From the NCBI GenBank assembly GCA_040399325.1, contig JBBASJ010000041.1, forward strand, positions 1 to 21,139: a stretch of 21,139 nucleotides of DNA, in the 5' to 3' direction. The notes beneath the pieces are model-generated. The model saw nothing but the letters and a program-made list of their open reading frames with translations, did not search any database and had not been told where the DNA came from. This document shows, in pieces, positions 12,348 to 20,124 of this stretch. Position numbers and translations under genes: made by a program. The stretch is from RGUW01 sp040399325 (GTDB lineage Bacteria; Cyanobacteriota; Cyanobacteriia; PCC-6307; Cyanobiaceae). Within the stretch, counting starts at the first letter, position 1. Every line of letters starts with the position of its first letter.

Positions 12348-13178
12348 TCAGTCAGCGGGCCCCACAGATCCAGATCTGGGCCTGAGGCTAGGAGGCACAA
12401 GCGCTGGCCAGCGCAGCAGCCGCTGCCGCAGCAGGCCATCGGGCCCGATCTCCAGCAGCCGCCCTCCGGGCTCGGCGGCGCGGTTCAGGGGGCAGGGCTG
12501 CACCGGGCCGTAACTGCAGAGGGTTGAGGGGCAACCGAGCAGCAACACCTCGCTGCGCCCCGGGAACACGCCCTGCCAATGCTGATGAATGTGACCGAAC
12601 AGCACCGCCCGCAGATCGACCTCGGGCTGCAACAGCTCCAGCAGGGCAGGCCCATCGTTGAGGGCAATGGCATCAAAACCGGGATCCCCGATGGCCACAG
12701 GTGGATGGTGCAGCGCCACCAGCAGGGGGGCCGCCCGGCGCGCGGCCAGGACCTGCTGAAGCCAGCGCAGTTGTGCAGACCCCAGCCAGCCGGCATCGCT
12801 GCCGGGGCGATGGCTGTCGAGCAGCACCAGATCAGCCGCCGTGCCGGTCACCAGCGTCGGGGCTAGCGACCCATGGCGCCCGACCACCGCCCGCAGCAAC
12901 TGGGGATGGTCGTGGTTCCCCGGCAGCAGGGCGATGCGGATCCCCTGCTCACGCTGCAGATCAGACAGCAGATCACGCAGAACGGCATAGCCCAGCCAGC
13001 TGTCGTCATGGCAGAGATCCCCGCTGATCAACAGCAGATCGGCCGGGCCCCAGGTGCCACCGACGCTCAGGCGGGCCTGCCTCAGCGCCTCGCCAAGCTG
13101 GAGCCACGGCAAGCGTCCGCGGCACAGGGCCATCGGATCGGCCAGAAGGTGGGGGTCGCTGAGCTGAAGCAGCCGCAT
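12348..13178 (-). CDS. class III metallophosphoesterase, CpdA/Icc-like
   Basis: A calcineurin-like phosphoesterase of 276 residues from ATG at 13178 (MRLLQLSDPHLLAD). Dinuclear metal-site motifs are complete and in order: D8-x-H10, SGDL (D54), GNHD (N88, H89), LHHPP (H157) and GHIH (H196, H198). This pattern and length match the CpdA/Icc group, which includes 3',5'-cAMP phosphodiesterases, but other phosphodiester substrates are possible. No signal peptide is seen, so it is cytoplasmic. The C-terminal third has several cysteines (GCPSTLCSYGPVQPCP). It probably heads a short operon with the HtrA-type protease and perhaps rpiA. It is divergent from the small gene before rimP across only 34 bp. 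Confidence 0.9.
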   Translation of the reverse strand: MRLLQLSDPHLLADPMALCRGRLPWLQLGEALRQARLSVGGTWGPADLLLISGDLCHDDSWLGYAVLRDLLSDLQREQGIRIALLPGNHDHPQLLRAVVGRHGSLAPTLVTGTAADLVLLDSHRPGSDAGWLGSAQLRWLQQVLAARRAAPLLVALHHPPVAIGDPGFDAIALNDGPALLELLQPEVDLRAVLFGHIHQHWQGVFPGRSEVLLLGCPSTLCSYGPVQPCPLNRAAEPGGRLLEIGPDGLLRQRLLRWPALVPPSLRPRSGSVGPAD

Positions 13179-13212
13179 CCACCTAAGTTGCAGTGTTCCG
13201 CGACAGTGCGCC

Positions 13213-13500
13213 ATGGCCACCATCCCCCCCGGCAGCCGTCAACGCTGCAGCCTCTGCCAGGTGGAGATCCAGGTGATGGCCGGTGGCAACGACCTGGTCT
13301 ATTTCAGCCATGGTGGACCGGGCAGCCGGGCCAAGCTCTGGGCCCGGGTCTGCCAGTACCTGCGCAGCGATGAGCAGAAGGGTCAATGCCTGAATCAGGA
13401 TCCTGGCGTGCCCGGCCAGGTGCAACCCAGCGACTACTTCGCTGAAGCCCCGATCATCGAGCTGCCCGGGCTGGCGACCAGCGAGGACACGCCATCGTGA
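13213..13500 (+). CDS. small conserved-looking protein with four cysteines, function unknown
   Basis: I do not recognise a named family. The 95-residue frame begins MATIPPGSRQRCSLCQVEI and has a CxxC pair (C12, C15) and a second pair (C47, C59). Together these could bind a metal such as zinc, although the second pair is spaced unusually. The middle (GGNDLVYFSHGGPGSRAKLW) is compatible with a small mixed alpha/beta fold. There is no signal peptide or membrane segment. Its stop codon overlaps the rimP start by 4 bp (GTGA at 13497-13500), so it is translationally coupled to ribosome maturation and is the first gene of the rimP-nusA-ylxR-infB operon. It was likely kept because codon use matches its neighbours and the frame is tightly coupled. 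A role in ribosome or RNA biology is a guess from context. Confidence 0.8.
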   Translation: MATIPPGSRQRCSLCQVEIQVMAGGNDLVYFSHGGPGSRAKLWARVCQYLRSDEQKGQCLNQDPGVPGQVQPSDYFAEAPIIELPGLATSEDTPS

Positions 13501-13970
13501 GCGAGACCCTGCTCGCGGCGCTGCTGAACCTGGCCCGAAGCGCTGCCGAACCCGCCGGCTATGCGGTCAGAACGGTCCAGATCCTCAGCCATCGCATCCC
13601 GGCGACCCTGCAGGTGACGGTGGAGCGGCGCGATGGAGGCGACATCAGCCTCGATGAATGCGCTGGTCTGAGCGCCCCGCTGGGGGATGCGATCGAGGCC
13701 GCCGGCCTGCTCACGAACGCGTATGTTCTGGAGATCAGCAGCCCCGGCATCGACGAGGAGCTCTGCAGCGATCGTGACTTCCGCAGCTTTCGTGGATTTC
13801 CGGTCGCCGTGCTCCACCGTGGATCCAAGGGGACTGAACAGCGAAGCGAAGGTCTTCTGCTGGAGCGGGATGCGGAAGTCGTGCAACTCAACATGCGCGG
13901 ACGAATCAAACGCATCGAACGCGCTGACGTGATCAGCGTCCGCCTGATCACCCCGAGCTCCGACAACTGA
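13497..13970 (+). CDS. rimP: ribosome maturation factor RimP
   Basis: RimP binds the free 30S subunit and helps late assembly, including the central pseudoknot and S12 incorporation. The 157-residue product shows the family's N-terminal alpha/beta domain and the signature YVLEISSPGIDEEL (76-89), followed by the C-terminal Sm-like domain. The start is GTG at 13497, overlapping the previous stop by 4 bp. It leads into nusA after 27 bp. Order rimP-nusA-ylxR-infB is widely conserved in bacteria, which supports the call despite modest motif content. Confidence 0.96.
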   Translation: MSETLLAALLNLARSAAEPAGYAVRTVQILSHRIPATLQVTVERRDGGDISLDECAGLSAPLGDAIEAAGLLTNAYVLEISSPGIDEELCSDRDFRSFRGFPVAVLHRGSKGTEQRSEGLLLERDAEVVQLNMRGRIKRIERADVISVRLITPSSDN

Positions 13971-13992
13971 ATCACCCAAAACTGAATCACCC
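13965..13992 (+). repeat. 15-bp-period tandem duplication over the rimP stop
   Basis: The 13-mer AACTGAATCACCC occurs at 13965-13977 and 13980-13992. The first copy contains the rimP stop (TGA, 13968-13970). The duplication adds 15 bp to the rimP-nusA spacer, and nusA starts at 13998 directly behind the second copy. Confidence 0.8.
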
Positions 13993-13997
13993 CTGCC

Positions 13998-15434
13998 ATG
14001 GCCCTTGTCCTTCTCCCCGGTCTGAACAACCTGATCGAGGACATCAGCGAAGAGAAAAAACTCCCGCCCCCGGTCGTCGAAGCGGCCCTGCGAGAGGCTC
14101 TGCTCAAAGGCTATGAGCGTTATCGCCGCACCCTGTACCTGGGCATCAGCGAAGACCCGTTTGAAGAGGACTACTTCTCGAACTTCGATGTAGGCCTCGA
14201 CCTGGAGGAAGAGGGGTATCGGGTACTGGCCTCCAAGATCATTGTCGAGGAGGTGGAGAGCGAAGACCACCAGATCGCCATCGATGAGGTGCGCCAGGTC
14301 GCCGAGGACGCCCAGATCGGCGACACCGTGGTGCTCGATGTCACCCCTGAAAAAGATGACTTTGGGCGCATGGCCGCCGCCACCACCAAGCAGGTCCTGG
14401 CCCAGAAGCTGCGCGATCAACAGCGCCGCATGATCCAGGAGGAGTTCGCCGACCTCGAGGATCCGGTGCTGACCGCCAGGGTCATCCGTTTCGAGCGCCA
14501 GAGCGTGATCATGGCCGTGAGCAGCGGCCTGGGTCGGCCCGAGGTCGAAGCCGAGCTGCCCCGGCGTGACCAGCTGCCCAACGACAACTACCGCGCCAAC
14601 GCCACCTTCAAGGTGTTCCTTAAAGAGGTGAGCGAGGTGCCGCGGCGCGGTCCCCAGCTGTTTGTGAGCCGCGCCAACGCCGGCCTGGTGGTGTACCTGT
14701 TCGAAAACGAGGTCCCCGAGATTCAGGAGGGTTCGGTACGGATCGTGGCGGTGGCCCGCGAAGCCAATCCCCCCAGCCGCTCGGTGGGTCCGCGCACCAA
14801 AGTGGCGGTCGACAGCGTCGAGCGCGAGGTGGATCCGGTGGGGGCCTGCATCGGTGCCCGTGGCTCCCGCATTCAGCAGGTGGTCAACGAGCTGCGCGGC
14901 GAAAAGATCGACGTGATCCGCTGGTCCCAGGATCCAGGTCAGTACATCGCCAATTCCCTGAGCCCCGCCCGGGTGGAGATGGTGCGCCTGGTGGATCCCG
15001 AAGGCCAGCACGCCCACGTGCTGGTGCCGCCCGACCAGCTGAGCCTGGCGATCGGCCGCGAGGGTCAGAACGTGCGCCTGGCCGCCCGGCTCACCGGCTG
15101 GAAGATCGACATCAAGAACGCCAGCGAATACGACCAGGAATCCGAAGATGCGGTGGTCACCGAACTGATCGCCCAGCGCCAGGAAGAAGAAGCGCTGCAG
15201 GCCGAAGCAGAAGCGCGCCTGGCCGCCGAACAGGCTGCCCGGGCCGAGGAGGACGCCCGCCTGCGTGAGCTGTACCCGCTGCCCGAAGACGATGAGGAGT
15301 ATGGCGACGCTGAGGGCGAATTGAGCGACGCTGAACCGGCGGATTCAGAGCTCACGGATGCCCAGCTCACCGCTGCCGAAGTCGCTGATGCCGAGTCCAG
15401 CGACGCCGAGCCCGACGGGGACGGGGAGCGGTGA
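13998..15434 (+). CDS. nusA: transcription termination/antitermination factor NusA
   Basis: NusA binds RNA polymerase and nascent RNA and modulates pausing, termination and antitermination. The 478 residues show an N-terminal polymerase-binding domain (about 1-130), an S1 domain (about 155-220) and two KH domains. The KH GxxG loops are GARG (286-289) and GREG (353-356). There is no C-terminal AR domain as in E. coli; instead, from about 385 a Glu/Ala-rich predicted helix runs to 425 and then an acidic tail (428-478). The tail carries pentapeptide-like repeats (listed separately). Start ATG at 13998 (MALVLLPGLNNLIEDIS) matches cyanobacterial NusA. Its stop overlaps the next start by 4 bp. Confidence 0.97.
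   Translation: MALVLLPGLNNLIEDISEEKKLPPPVVEAALREALLKGYERYRRTLYLGISEDPFEEDYFSNFDVGLDLEEEGYRVLASKIIVEEVESEDHQIAIDEVRQVAEDAQIGDTVVLDVTPEKDDFGRMAAATTKQVLAQKLRDQQRRMIQEEFADLEDPVLTARVIRFERQSVIMAVSSGLGRPEVEAELPRRDQLPNDNYRANATFKVFLKEVSEVPRRGPQLFVSRANAGLVVYLFENEVPEIQEGSVRIVAVAREANPPSRSVGPRTKVAVDSVEREVDPVGACIGARGSRIQQVVNELRGEKIDVIRWSQDPGQYIANSLSPARVEMVRLVDPEGQHAHVLVPPDQLSLAIGREGQNVRLAARLTGWKIDIKNASEYDQESEDAVVTELIAQRQEEEALQAEAEARLAAEQAARAEEDARLRELYPLPEDDEEYGDAEGELSDAEPADSELTDAQLTAAEVADAESSDAEPDGDGER
15315..15419 (+). repeat. seven pentapeptide-like repeats in the NusA tail
   Basis: In-frame 15-bp units, residues 440-474 of NusA. The loose consensus is A-[EQ]-[LV]-x-D; examples are SELTD, AQLTA and AEVAD. 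It resembles the A-[DN]-L-x-x rule of pentapeptide-repeat proteins, but is short and Asp/Glu-rich, so it may only be an acidic disordered tail. The unit DNA sequences have diverged, so this is an old repeat, not a fresh duplication. Confidence 0.6.
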
Positions 15435-15709
15435 GCGCGCGGCCCGTGCTGAGGCGTTGCGTGGCCTGCCGTGAGCTGCTCGATCGAGCCCAGCTCTGGC
15501 GGGTTGTGCGCCTGTCGACAGGTGGCGTCCAGCTTGACGGCGGACAGGGCCGCTCGGCCTACCTCTGTCGGCACGCCACCTGCCTGGAGTCAGCCCTTAG
15601 ACACAAACGACTGCAGCGGGCACTGCGCTGCCAGGTGGCTGAATCGATTCTCAAGTGCCTTGAAACCAGACTGGCCGGCAACGACCCAGCCTGCTCTGAG
15701 GCAAGATGA
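15431..15709 (+). CDS. ylxR: YlxR/RnpM family RNA-binding protein (DUF448)
   Basis: A 92-residue basic protein with the DUF448 signatures RRCVACRE (8-15) and GRSAYLCR (40-47). Members bind RNA, and the Bacillus subtilis protein (RnpM) modulates RNase P activity. It starts at GTG 15431, overlapping the nusA stop by 4 bp, and lies between nusA and infB, its standard position. The C-terminal end (ETRLAGNDPACSEAR) is poorly conserved. Length is normal for the family. Confidence 0.94.
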   Translation: MSARPVLRRCVACRELLDRAQLWRVVRLSTGGVQLDGGQGRSAYLCRHATCLESALRHKRLQRALRCQVAESILKCLETRLAGNDPACSEAR

Positions 15710-15787
15710 ACCATGGCCGCAGTGTGCGCGCGGCCCGGCAAGCCCCAGGGCCCTCTGGCCCGCAGGCCCCGCCCTTCGGAGACCTGA

Positions 15788-18700
15788 ATGACCAGCAGCG
15801 GCAAAGTGAGAATTTATGAGCTGTCCAAGGACCTGGGCCTGGACAACAAGGACGTGCTCGACGCTGCCGAGAAGCTCGGGGTCGCCGCCAAGAGCCACAG
15901 CAGTTCGATCAGCGATGACGAGGCCCTGCGGATCCGCAAGCTGATCAGCGGCTCCAACGGCAATGGCAACGCGCCGAAGCCCGAGGCCAAGCCCGCAGCT
16001 GCCCCCGGCAAAGCGATCCTGTCGGTCAAGAAAGCCGCTGCTCCAGCCCCCACGGCCCCGGGCGCCCCAGCCGTGGCACCCCGACCCCAGGCCCCCCCGA
16101 CGAAGCCCCAGCTGGTCAGCAAGCCAGCTGCTGTCGCGGCAGCCAAGCCGCCTCTTGCGGCTGCCCCTGCCAAGCCAGCAGCAGCCAAACCAGCCGGCAC
16201 GGCCCCAACCCCTGCAGTGGTCAAACCACCGGTGGTGGTCAAACCCGCAGCCGTGGTCAAACCCGAAGCCGTGGTCAAACCACCGGCTGCGGTCAAACCA
16301 GCGGCAGCGATGAAGCCGCCTGCAGCCCCTGCCAAACCAGCGACAGCCGTCAAACCGCCTGCCCCCAGGCCTGACATCGTGGCCAAGCCCGCCGCGGCAG
16401 CCCCCCCTGCCAGGCCCGCGGCGCCGAGCCGTCCTGCTCCATCGCAGCAGAGCGGCAGACCTGCCATGCCAGCCAGGCCGGTCGTGATCGCCGCCAAACC
16501 GGCCCGACCGGGAGCACCTGCGCCCAGCCGACCCGGTCAACCCGGCAGCAACAGGCCAACCCCGGGAGGTGGTCTCCGTCCGGGACGTCCCGAGCTGGTG
16601 GGCAAACCGATCAGCGCCCCGACCACGGCCAACCGTCCTGGGGCACCGGCCCCGACACGACCGGGCGCGCCGGCTCCAACCCGCCCCGGCCAGGGCGGGC
16701 GACCGTCAGGCGGACGTCCGGGCCAGACACCACTCGAACTGGTGGGCAAGCCGATTCGTCGGGATGGCAGCGGCGCGGGCGGCGATCGTCCGGCAATGCC
16801 GGGGCGCCCCGGCATGCCAGCCGGAATGCGCAGGCCGATGGCACCAGGCGAGCTCATGCAACTGCAGAAGCCCTCGCCAGGTCGCCCCACGGCACCACCG
16901 CCGCGCCGCCCCGGAGACCGGACCGAAGCCGGCGGCACCGACGGCACCACCACGCCCGAACTGGTGCGCCCCAGTGCCGCACCGCCGACGGCTCCGCGGC
17001 GACCGGGATTCAGGCCCGCCCAGCCCGCCGGTGCGGCCCCCCGCGCCCGGCGCCCTGACTGGGACGACAGCGCCAAGCTCGAGGCCCTGCGCAGCCGCAC
17101 GCCGCAGAAACAGCGCACCAAGGTGCACATCATCGGCGAAAACGATGATGCCCTCACGGCCGAAACCGGCGGCTTCGCCGGCGAACAGGAGGCGGTGGTG
17201 CTGCAGGCCAGCCTGGCCCGACCGGCCAAACCCCGCAGTGCTGGGGCCGGGGCTGCCAAGCCAACGGTCGCGGTGCGCAAGCGCAAGAAGGAGACCACCC
17301 GTCAGAGGCAGCGACGCCGCGCCATGGAGCTGCGCGCCTCTCGGGAGGCCAAGGCCGTGCGGCCCGAGATGCTCGTGGTGCCCGACGGCAACCTGACCGT
17401 GCAGGAACTCGCCGAGCGACTGGGGGTCGAGAGCTCCGAAATCATCAAGAGCCTCTTCTTCAAAGGGATCATCGCCACGGTGACCCAGAGCCTCGACATG
17501 TCGACGATCGAGACCGTCTCCGAGGAATTCGGTGTTCCGGTGCTCGAAGACGACGTCCAGGAAGCCGCCAAGAAGACCGTCGAGATGATCGAGGCCAGCG
17601 ACCTCGAACACCTGATCCGCCGTCCGCCCGTGGTCACCGTGATGGGCCACGTCGACCACGGCAAGACCAGCCTGCTCGATGCGATCCGCAAAACCCGGGT
17701 TGCGGCCGGGGAAGCCGGTGGCATCACCCAGCACATCGGCGCCTACCAGGTGGAAGTGCCCCATGCGGGCGAAACCCGCAAGATCACCTTCCTCGACACG
17801 CCTGGCCACGAAGCCTTCACGGCGATGCGGGCCCGTGGCACCAAGGTGACCGACGTGGCCGTGCTGGTGGTCGCGGCCGATGACGGCGTGCGTCCCCAGA
17901 CCCTAGAGGCCATCAGCCACGCCCGCGCCGCCGAGGTGCCGATCGTGGTGGCGATCAACAAGATCGACAAAGAAGGGGCTTCACCCGACCGCGTCAAACA
18001 GGAGCTCTCGGGGCTCGAGCTGGTCGCCGAAGACTGGGGCGGCAGCACCGTGATGGTGCCGGTGAGCGCCATCAAAGGCGAAAACGTCGACACCCTGCTG
18101 GAGATGATCCTGTTGGTCTCCGAAGTGGAGGACCTCCAGGCCAATCCCGATCGCATGGCCAAGGGCACCGTGATCGAGGCCCACCTCGACAAGGCCAAGG
18201 GCCCGGTCGCCACTCTGCTGGTCCAGAACGGCACCCTGCGCGCCGGCGATGTGGTGGCCGCAGGCCCCGTGCTGGGCAAGGTGCGGGCCATGGTCGACGA
18301 CACCGGCAAGCGGGTCAAGGAAGCCGGTCCGTCGTATGCGGTCGAAGCCCTCGGCTTCAGCGAGGTACCCACCGCCGGCGATGAATTCGAGGTCTATCCC
18401 GATGAGAAGGCGGCCCGGGCCGTGGTGGGTGATCGCGCCAGCGAAGCGCGGGCGACCCGTCTGGCCCAGCAGATGGCCTCCCGCCGGGTGTCGCTGGCCT
18501 CGATGTCGGGCCAGGCCAGCGAGGGGGAGCTCAAGGAGCTCAACCTGATTCTCAAGGCCGATGTGCAGGGCTCTGTCGAAGCGATCCTGGGATCCCTCGA
18601 GCAGCTGCCCCAGGGCGAAGTGCAGGTGCGGGTGCTGCTCTCGGCGCCGGGAGAGATCACCGAAACCGACGTCGACCTGGCTGCCGCCTCTGGGGCCGTG

Positions 18701-19147
18701 ATCGTCGGCTTCAACACCTCGATGGCTCCCGGCGCCAAACGGGCTGCCGATGCCACCGGTGTCGACGTGCGGGATTACGACGTCATCTACAAGCTGCTGG
18801 AGGACATCCAGATGGCCATGGAGGGCCTGCTCGAACCCGAGCTGGTCGAAGAATCCCTGGGCGAAGCCGAGGTGCGCGCGGTGTTCACGATCGGCAAGAG
18901 CGCGGTCGCGGGTTGCTATGTGACCACAGGCAAGCTGCAGCGCAATTGCAAGGTGCGCGTCTGGCGCAACAAGGAGAAAGTGCACGAGGGGGACCTCGAC
19001 TCCCTGCGCCGCAACAAGGACGACGTCAAGGAGGTGGCCACCGGCTTCGAGTGCGGCATTGCCTGCGATCGCTTCAACGCCTGGCAGGACGGTGATCGCA
19101 TCGAGGCCTACAAACTGGTCACCCAGCGCCGCACACTGAGCACCTGA
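15788..19147 (+). CDS. infB: translation initiation factor IF-2
   Basis: IF-2 is the GTPase that brings initiator tRNA to the 30S subunit and promotes subunit joining. The 1,119-residue product has an N-terminal IF2_N helix module (1-55), a very long Pro/Ala/Lys-Arg-rich linker (about 56-500) and a second IF2_N-like module near 525-590. The G domain begins near 615: G1 GHVDHGKT (620-627), G3 DTPGHE (670-675) and G4 NKID (724-727). Domains 2-4 run to the C-terminus (NAWQDGDRIEAYK). The start is ATG at 15788 with a good Shine-Dalgarno GGAG (15778-15781), 6 nt away. It follows ylxR by 78 bp. The long linker is usual for cyanobacteria, but its repeat content is unusually regular. Confidence 0.98.
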   Translation: MTSSGKVRIYELSKDLGLDNKDVLDAAEKLGVAAKSHSSSISDDEALRIRKLISGSNGNGNAPKPEAKPAAAPGKAILSVKKAAAPAPTAPGAPAVAPRPQAPPTKPQLVSKPAAVAAAKPPLAAAPAKPAAAKPAGTAPTPAVVKPPVVVKPAAVVKPEAVVKPPAAVKPAAAMKPPAAPAKPATAVKPPAPRPDIVAKPAAAAPPARPAAPSRPAPSQQSGRPAMPARPVVIAAKPARPGAPAPSRPGQPGSNRPTPGGGLRPGRPELVGKPISAPTTANRPGAPAPTRPGAPAPTRPGQGGRPSGGRPGQTPLELVGKPIRRDGSGAGGDRPAMPGRPGMPAGMRRPMAPGELMQLQKPSPGRPTAPPPRRPGDRTEAGGTDGTTTPELVRPSAAPPTAPRRPGFRPAQPAGAAPRARRPDWDDSAKLEALRSRTPQKQRTKVHIIGENDDALTAETGGFAGEQEAVVLQASLARPAKPRSAGAGAAKPTVAVRKRKKETTRQRQRRRAMELRASREAKAVRPEMLVVPDGNLTVQELAERLGVESSEIIKSLFFKGIIATVTQSLDMSTIETVSEEFGVPVLEDDVQEAAKKTVEMIEASDLEHLIRRPPVVTVMGHVDHGKTSLLDAIRKTRVAAGEAGGITQHIGAYQVEVPHAGETRKITFLDTPGHEAFTAMRARGTKVTDVAVLVVAADDGVRPQTLEAISHARAAEVPIVVAINKIDKEGASPDRVKQELSGLELVAEDWGGSTVMVPVSAIKGENVDTLLEMILLVSEVEDLQANPDRMAKGTVIEAHLDKAKGPVATLLVQNGTLRAGDVVAAGPVLGKVRAMVDDTGKRVKEAGPSYAVEALGFSEVPTAGDEFEVYPDEKAARAVVGDRASEARATRLAQQMASRRVSLASMSGQASEGELKELNLILKADVQGSVEAILGSLEQLPQGEVQVRVLLSAPGEITETDVDLAAASGAVIVGFNTSMAPGAKRAADATGVDVRDYDVIYKLLEDIQMAMEGLLEPELVEESLGEAEVRAVFTIGKSAVAGCYVTTGKLQRNCKVRVWRNKEKVHEGDLDSLRRNKDDVKEVATGFECGIACDRFNAWQDGDRIEAYKLVTQRRTLST
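16214..16321 (+). repeat. six 18-bp tandem repeats in the IF-2 linker
   Basis: Residues 143-178 of IF-2 are six consecutive hexapeptides of the form A-V-V-K-P-[PAE], encoded by 18-bp units such as GCCGTGGTCAAACCCGAA (16250-16267). Similarity at the DNA level means recent slippage or gene-conversion turnover. Two further diverged units follow up to about 16357. Confidence 0.9.
16634..16681 (+). repeat. two 24-bp tandem repeats in the IF-2 linker
   Basis: Two copies of the octapeptide RPGAPAPT in frame (16634-16657 and 16658-16681). The motif ELVGKPI also occurs on each side of them (near 16590 and 16736), so the whole segment is built by internal duplication. Confidence 0.85.
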
Positions 19148-19163
19148 TCACCGCGCCGCCCTT

Positions 19164-19835
19164 GTGACCCCCCGCAGCGAAGCCTGGCTCTGGGTCCAGC
19201 TGATCGCTGGAGCGGCCCTGCCTGCCGAGCTGGTGCTCCTGGTGCTGCTGTTGGGTGGGGCCGATCCAGGCCCCCTGCCCGCGCTGGAGCGACTGCTCAG
19301 CTGGGCGCTGGGGGCCGTGGCTCCGGCGTTGCTGCTGCTGCGGCGTCCTGCCGATCTGCGCTCCCTGCTGCTGCTGCAGGCAGCCGACCGGGAGCCAACG
19401 CCGCTGCAATCGCGGCTGGCCGCCGAGCAACAGCCAACATCCGTTCAGGTGCTGTTTGTCCTTGGCGTGGTAGCTCTGCTGCCGCTGCTGGTCTGGGCCG
19501 ACCGCGCAGCCGCACTGGCCACGGCGCTGAGCCCGCTGCAGAACGCCGGACGCCTGGGCTGTCTGCTGGCTGGCACCGCTCTGCTGGCGCCCATGGTCTG
19601 GCAATGGCAGCAGCTGGTGCAGGCGATCTGGTTGCTGACCCGCAGCACGGAGCAGCTGGCCGCCACAGCGCCCCTGAGCAGCGACGCCCTGCAGCATCAG
19701 CGCACCCAACTGGGCCTGCGGCTGCTGAGGTTGCCCGTGCTGCGTTTTGAATCAGCTGGTCCCGCGGTTGCGGTCGAACCCGAGCAGACCGCCGAACAGG
19801 ACCAGGGCGCCGACCTGGATCAACAGGTCGGTTGA
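19164..19835 (+). CDS. uncharacterised multi-pass membrane protein downstream of infB
   Basis: I do not recognise the family. The 223-residue frame (GTG at 19164, 16 nt after the infB stop, no clear Shine-Dalgarno) has four hydrophobic stretches suited to membrane helices: about 9-31, 45-58, 93-111 and 132-147. Between helices 2 and 3 lies a polar segment (RRPADLRSLLLLQAADREP). After helix 4 comes a soluble tail with a likely amphipathic region and an acidic Gln/Glu-rich end (EPEQTAEQDQ). It belongs to the infB operon by position and strand. The last 84 bp overlap the end of the DUF3493 gene on the other strand, so the C-terminal 28 residues may be a neutral extension. Leu/Ala-rich composition limits what can be inferred. 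Confidence 0.7.
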   Translation: MTPRSEAWLWVQLIAGAALPAELVLLVLLLGGADPGPLPALERLLSWALGAVAPALLLLRRPADLRSLLLLQAADREPTPLQSRLAAEQQPTSVQVLFVLGVVALLPLLVWADRAAALATALSPLQNAGRLGCLLAGTALLAPMVWQWQQLVQAIWLLTRSTEQLAATAPLSSDALQHQRTQLGLRLLRLPVLRFESAGPAVAVEPEQTAEQDQGADLDQQVG

Positions 19836-20006
19836 AGCCACGTCACCCCCAGCTGCCGTGCGCATGGCCATGGTGGCCAGACCGACCGCAGCCGACGCCG
19901 CCAGAGCCACCCACAGACCACGGCGCAACCCCCTCCAGGGGGTTCTCGCCTCCTGCAACAACCTCGCCCTGAGGTCGGGGTCAATGGGCCTGGAGTCGTC
20001 TGGCAT
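19752..20006 (-). CDS. DUF3493 membrane protein, LPA1/Rep27-like
   Basis: An 84-residue protein with the DUF3493 pattern: a short polar N-terminus, the motif EARTPWRGLRR (19-29), a first transmembrane helix (31-48), a short lumen/cytosol-side loop, a second helix (60-76) and a basic end (FDRNRGTS). In algae and plants the LPA1/Rep27 proteins with this domain assist assembly or repair of photosystem II, but the role of the short cyanobacterial form is not something this sequence can settle. The ATG at 20006 has GAGG 6 nt upstream (20016-20013); an upstream in-frame TTG at 20030 is less likely. It is divergent from tRNA-Thr across 43 bp and overlaps the preceding plus-strand gene tail-to-tail. 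Confidence 0.85.
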   Translation of the reverse strand: MPDDSRPIDPDLRARLLQEARTPWRGLRRGLWVALAASAAVGLATMAMRTAAGGDVASTDLLIQVGALVLFGGLLGFDRNRGTS

Positions 20007-20031
20007 CTGCAACCTCAAAGCCCAGACCAAA

Positions 20032-20040
20032 TGGTAAGTT
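20032..20040 (+). promoter_or_regulatory. possible extended -10 for tRNA-Thr
   Basis: TGGTAAGTT fits an extended -10 (TG-n-TAAGTT) ending 9 nt before the mature tRNA 5' end. No -35 match is seen at 16-18 nt upstream. Confidence 0.3.
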
Positions 20041-20049
20041 CAGGGCCGC

Positions 20050-20121
<72 letters not shown>

Positions 20122-20124
20122 TGC

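Noticed and set aside
13434..15017. 527-codon minus-strand open frame
   Set aside because: Antisense shadow of rimP and nusA with no motifs.
15590..16540. 316-codon minus-strand frame rich in Gly/Arg/Trp/Phe repeats
   Set aside because: It is the reverse reading of the repetitive IF-2 linker; the repeats come from the real gene.
9499..19072. HIP1 palindromes (GCGATCGC)
   Set aside because: I found only two by eye (9499 and 19065), which is not enrichment at this base composition.
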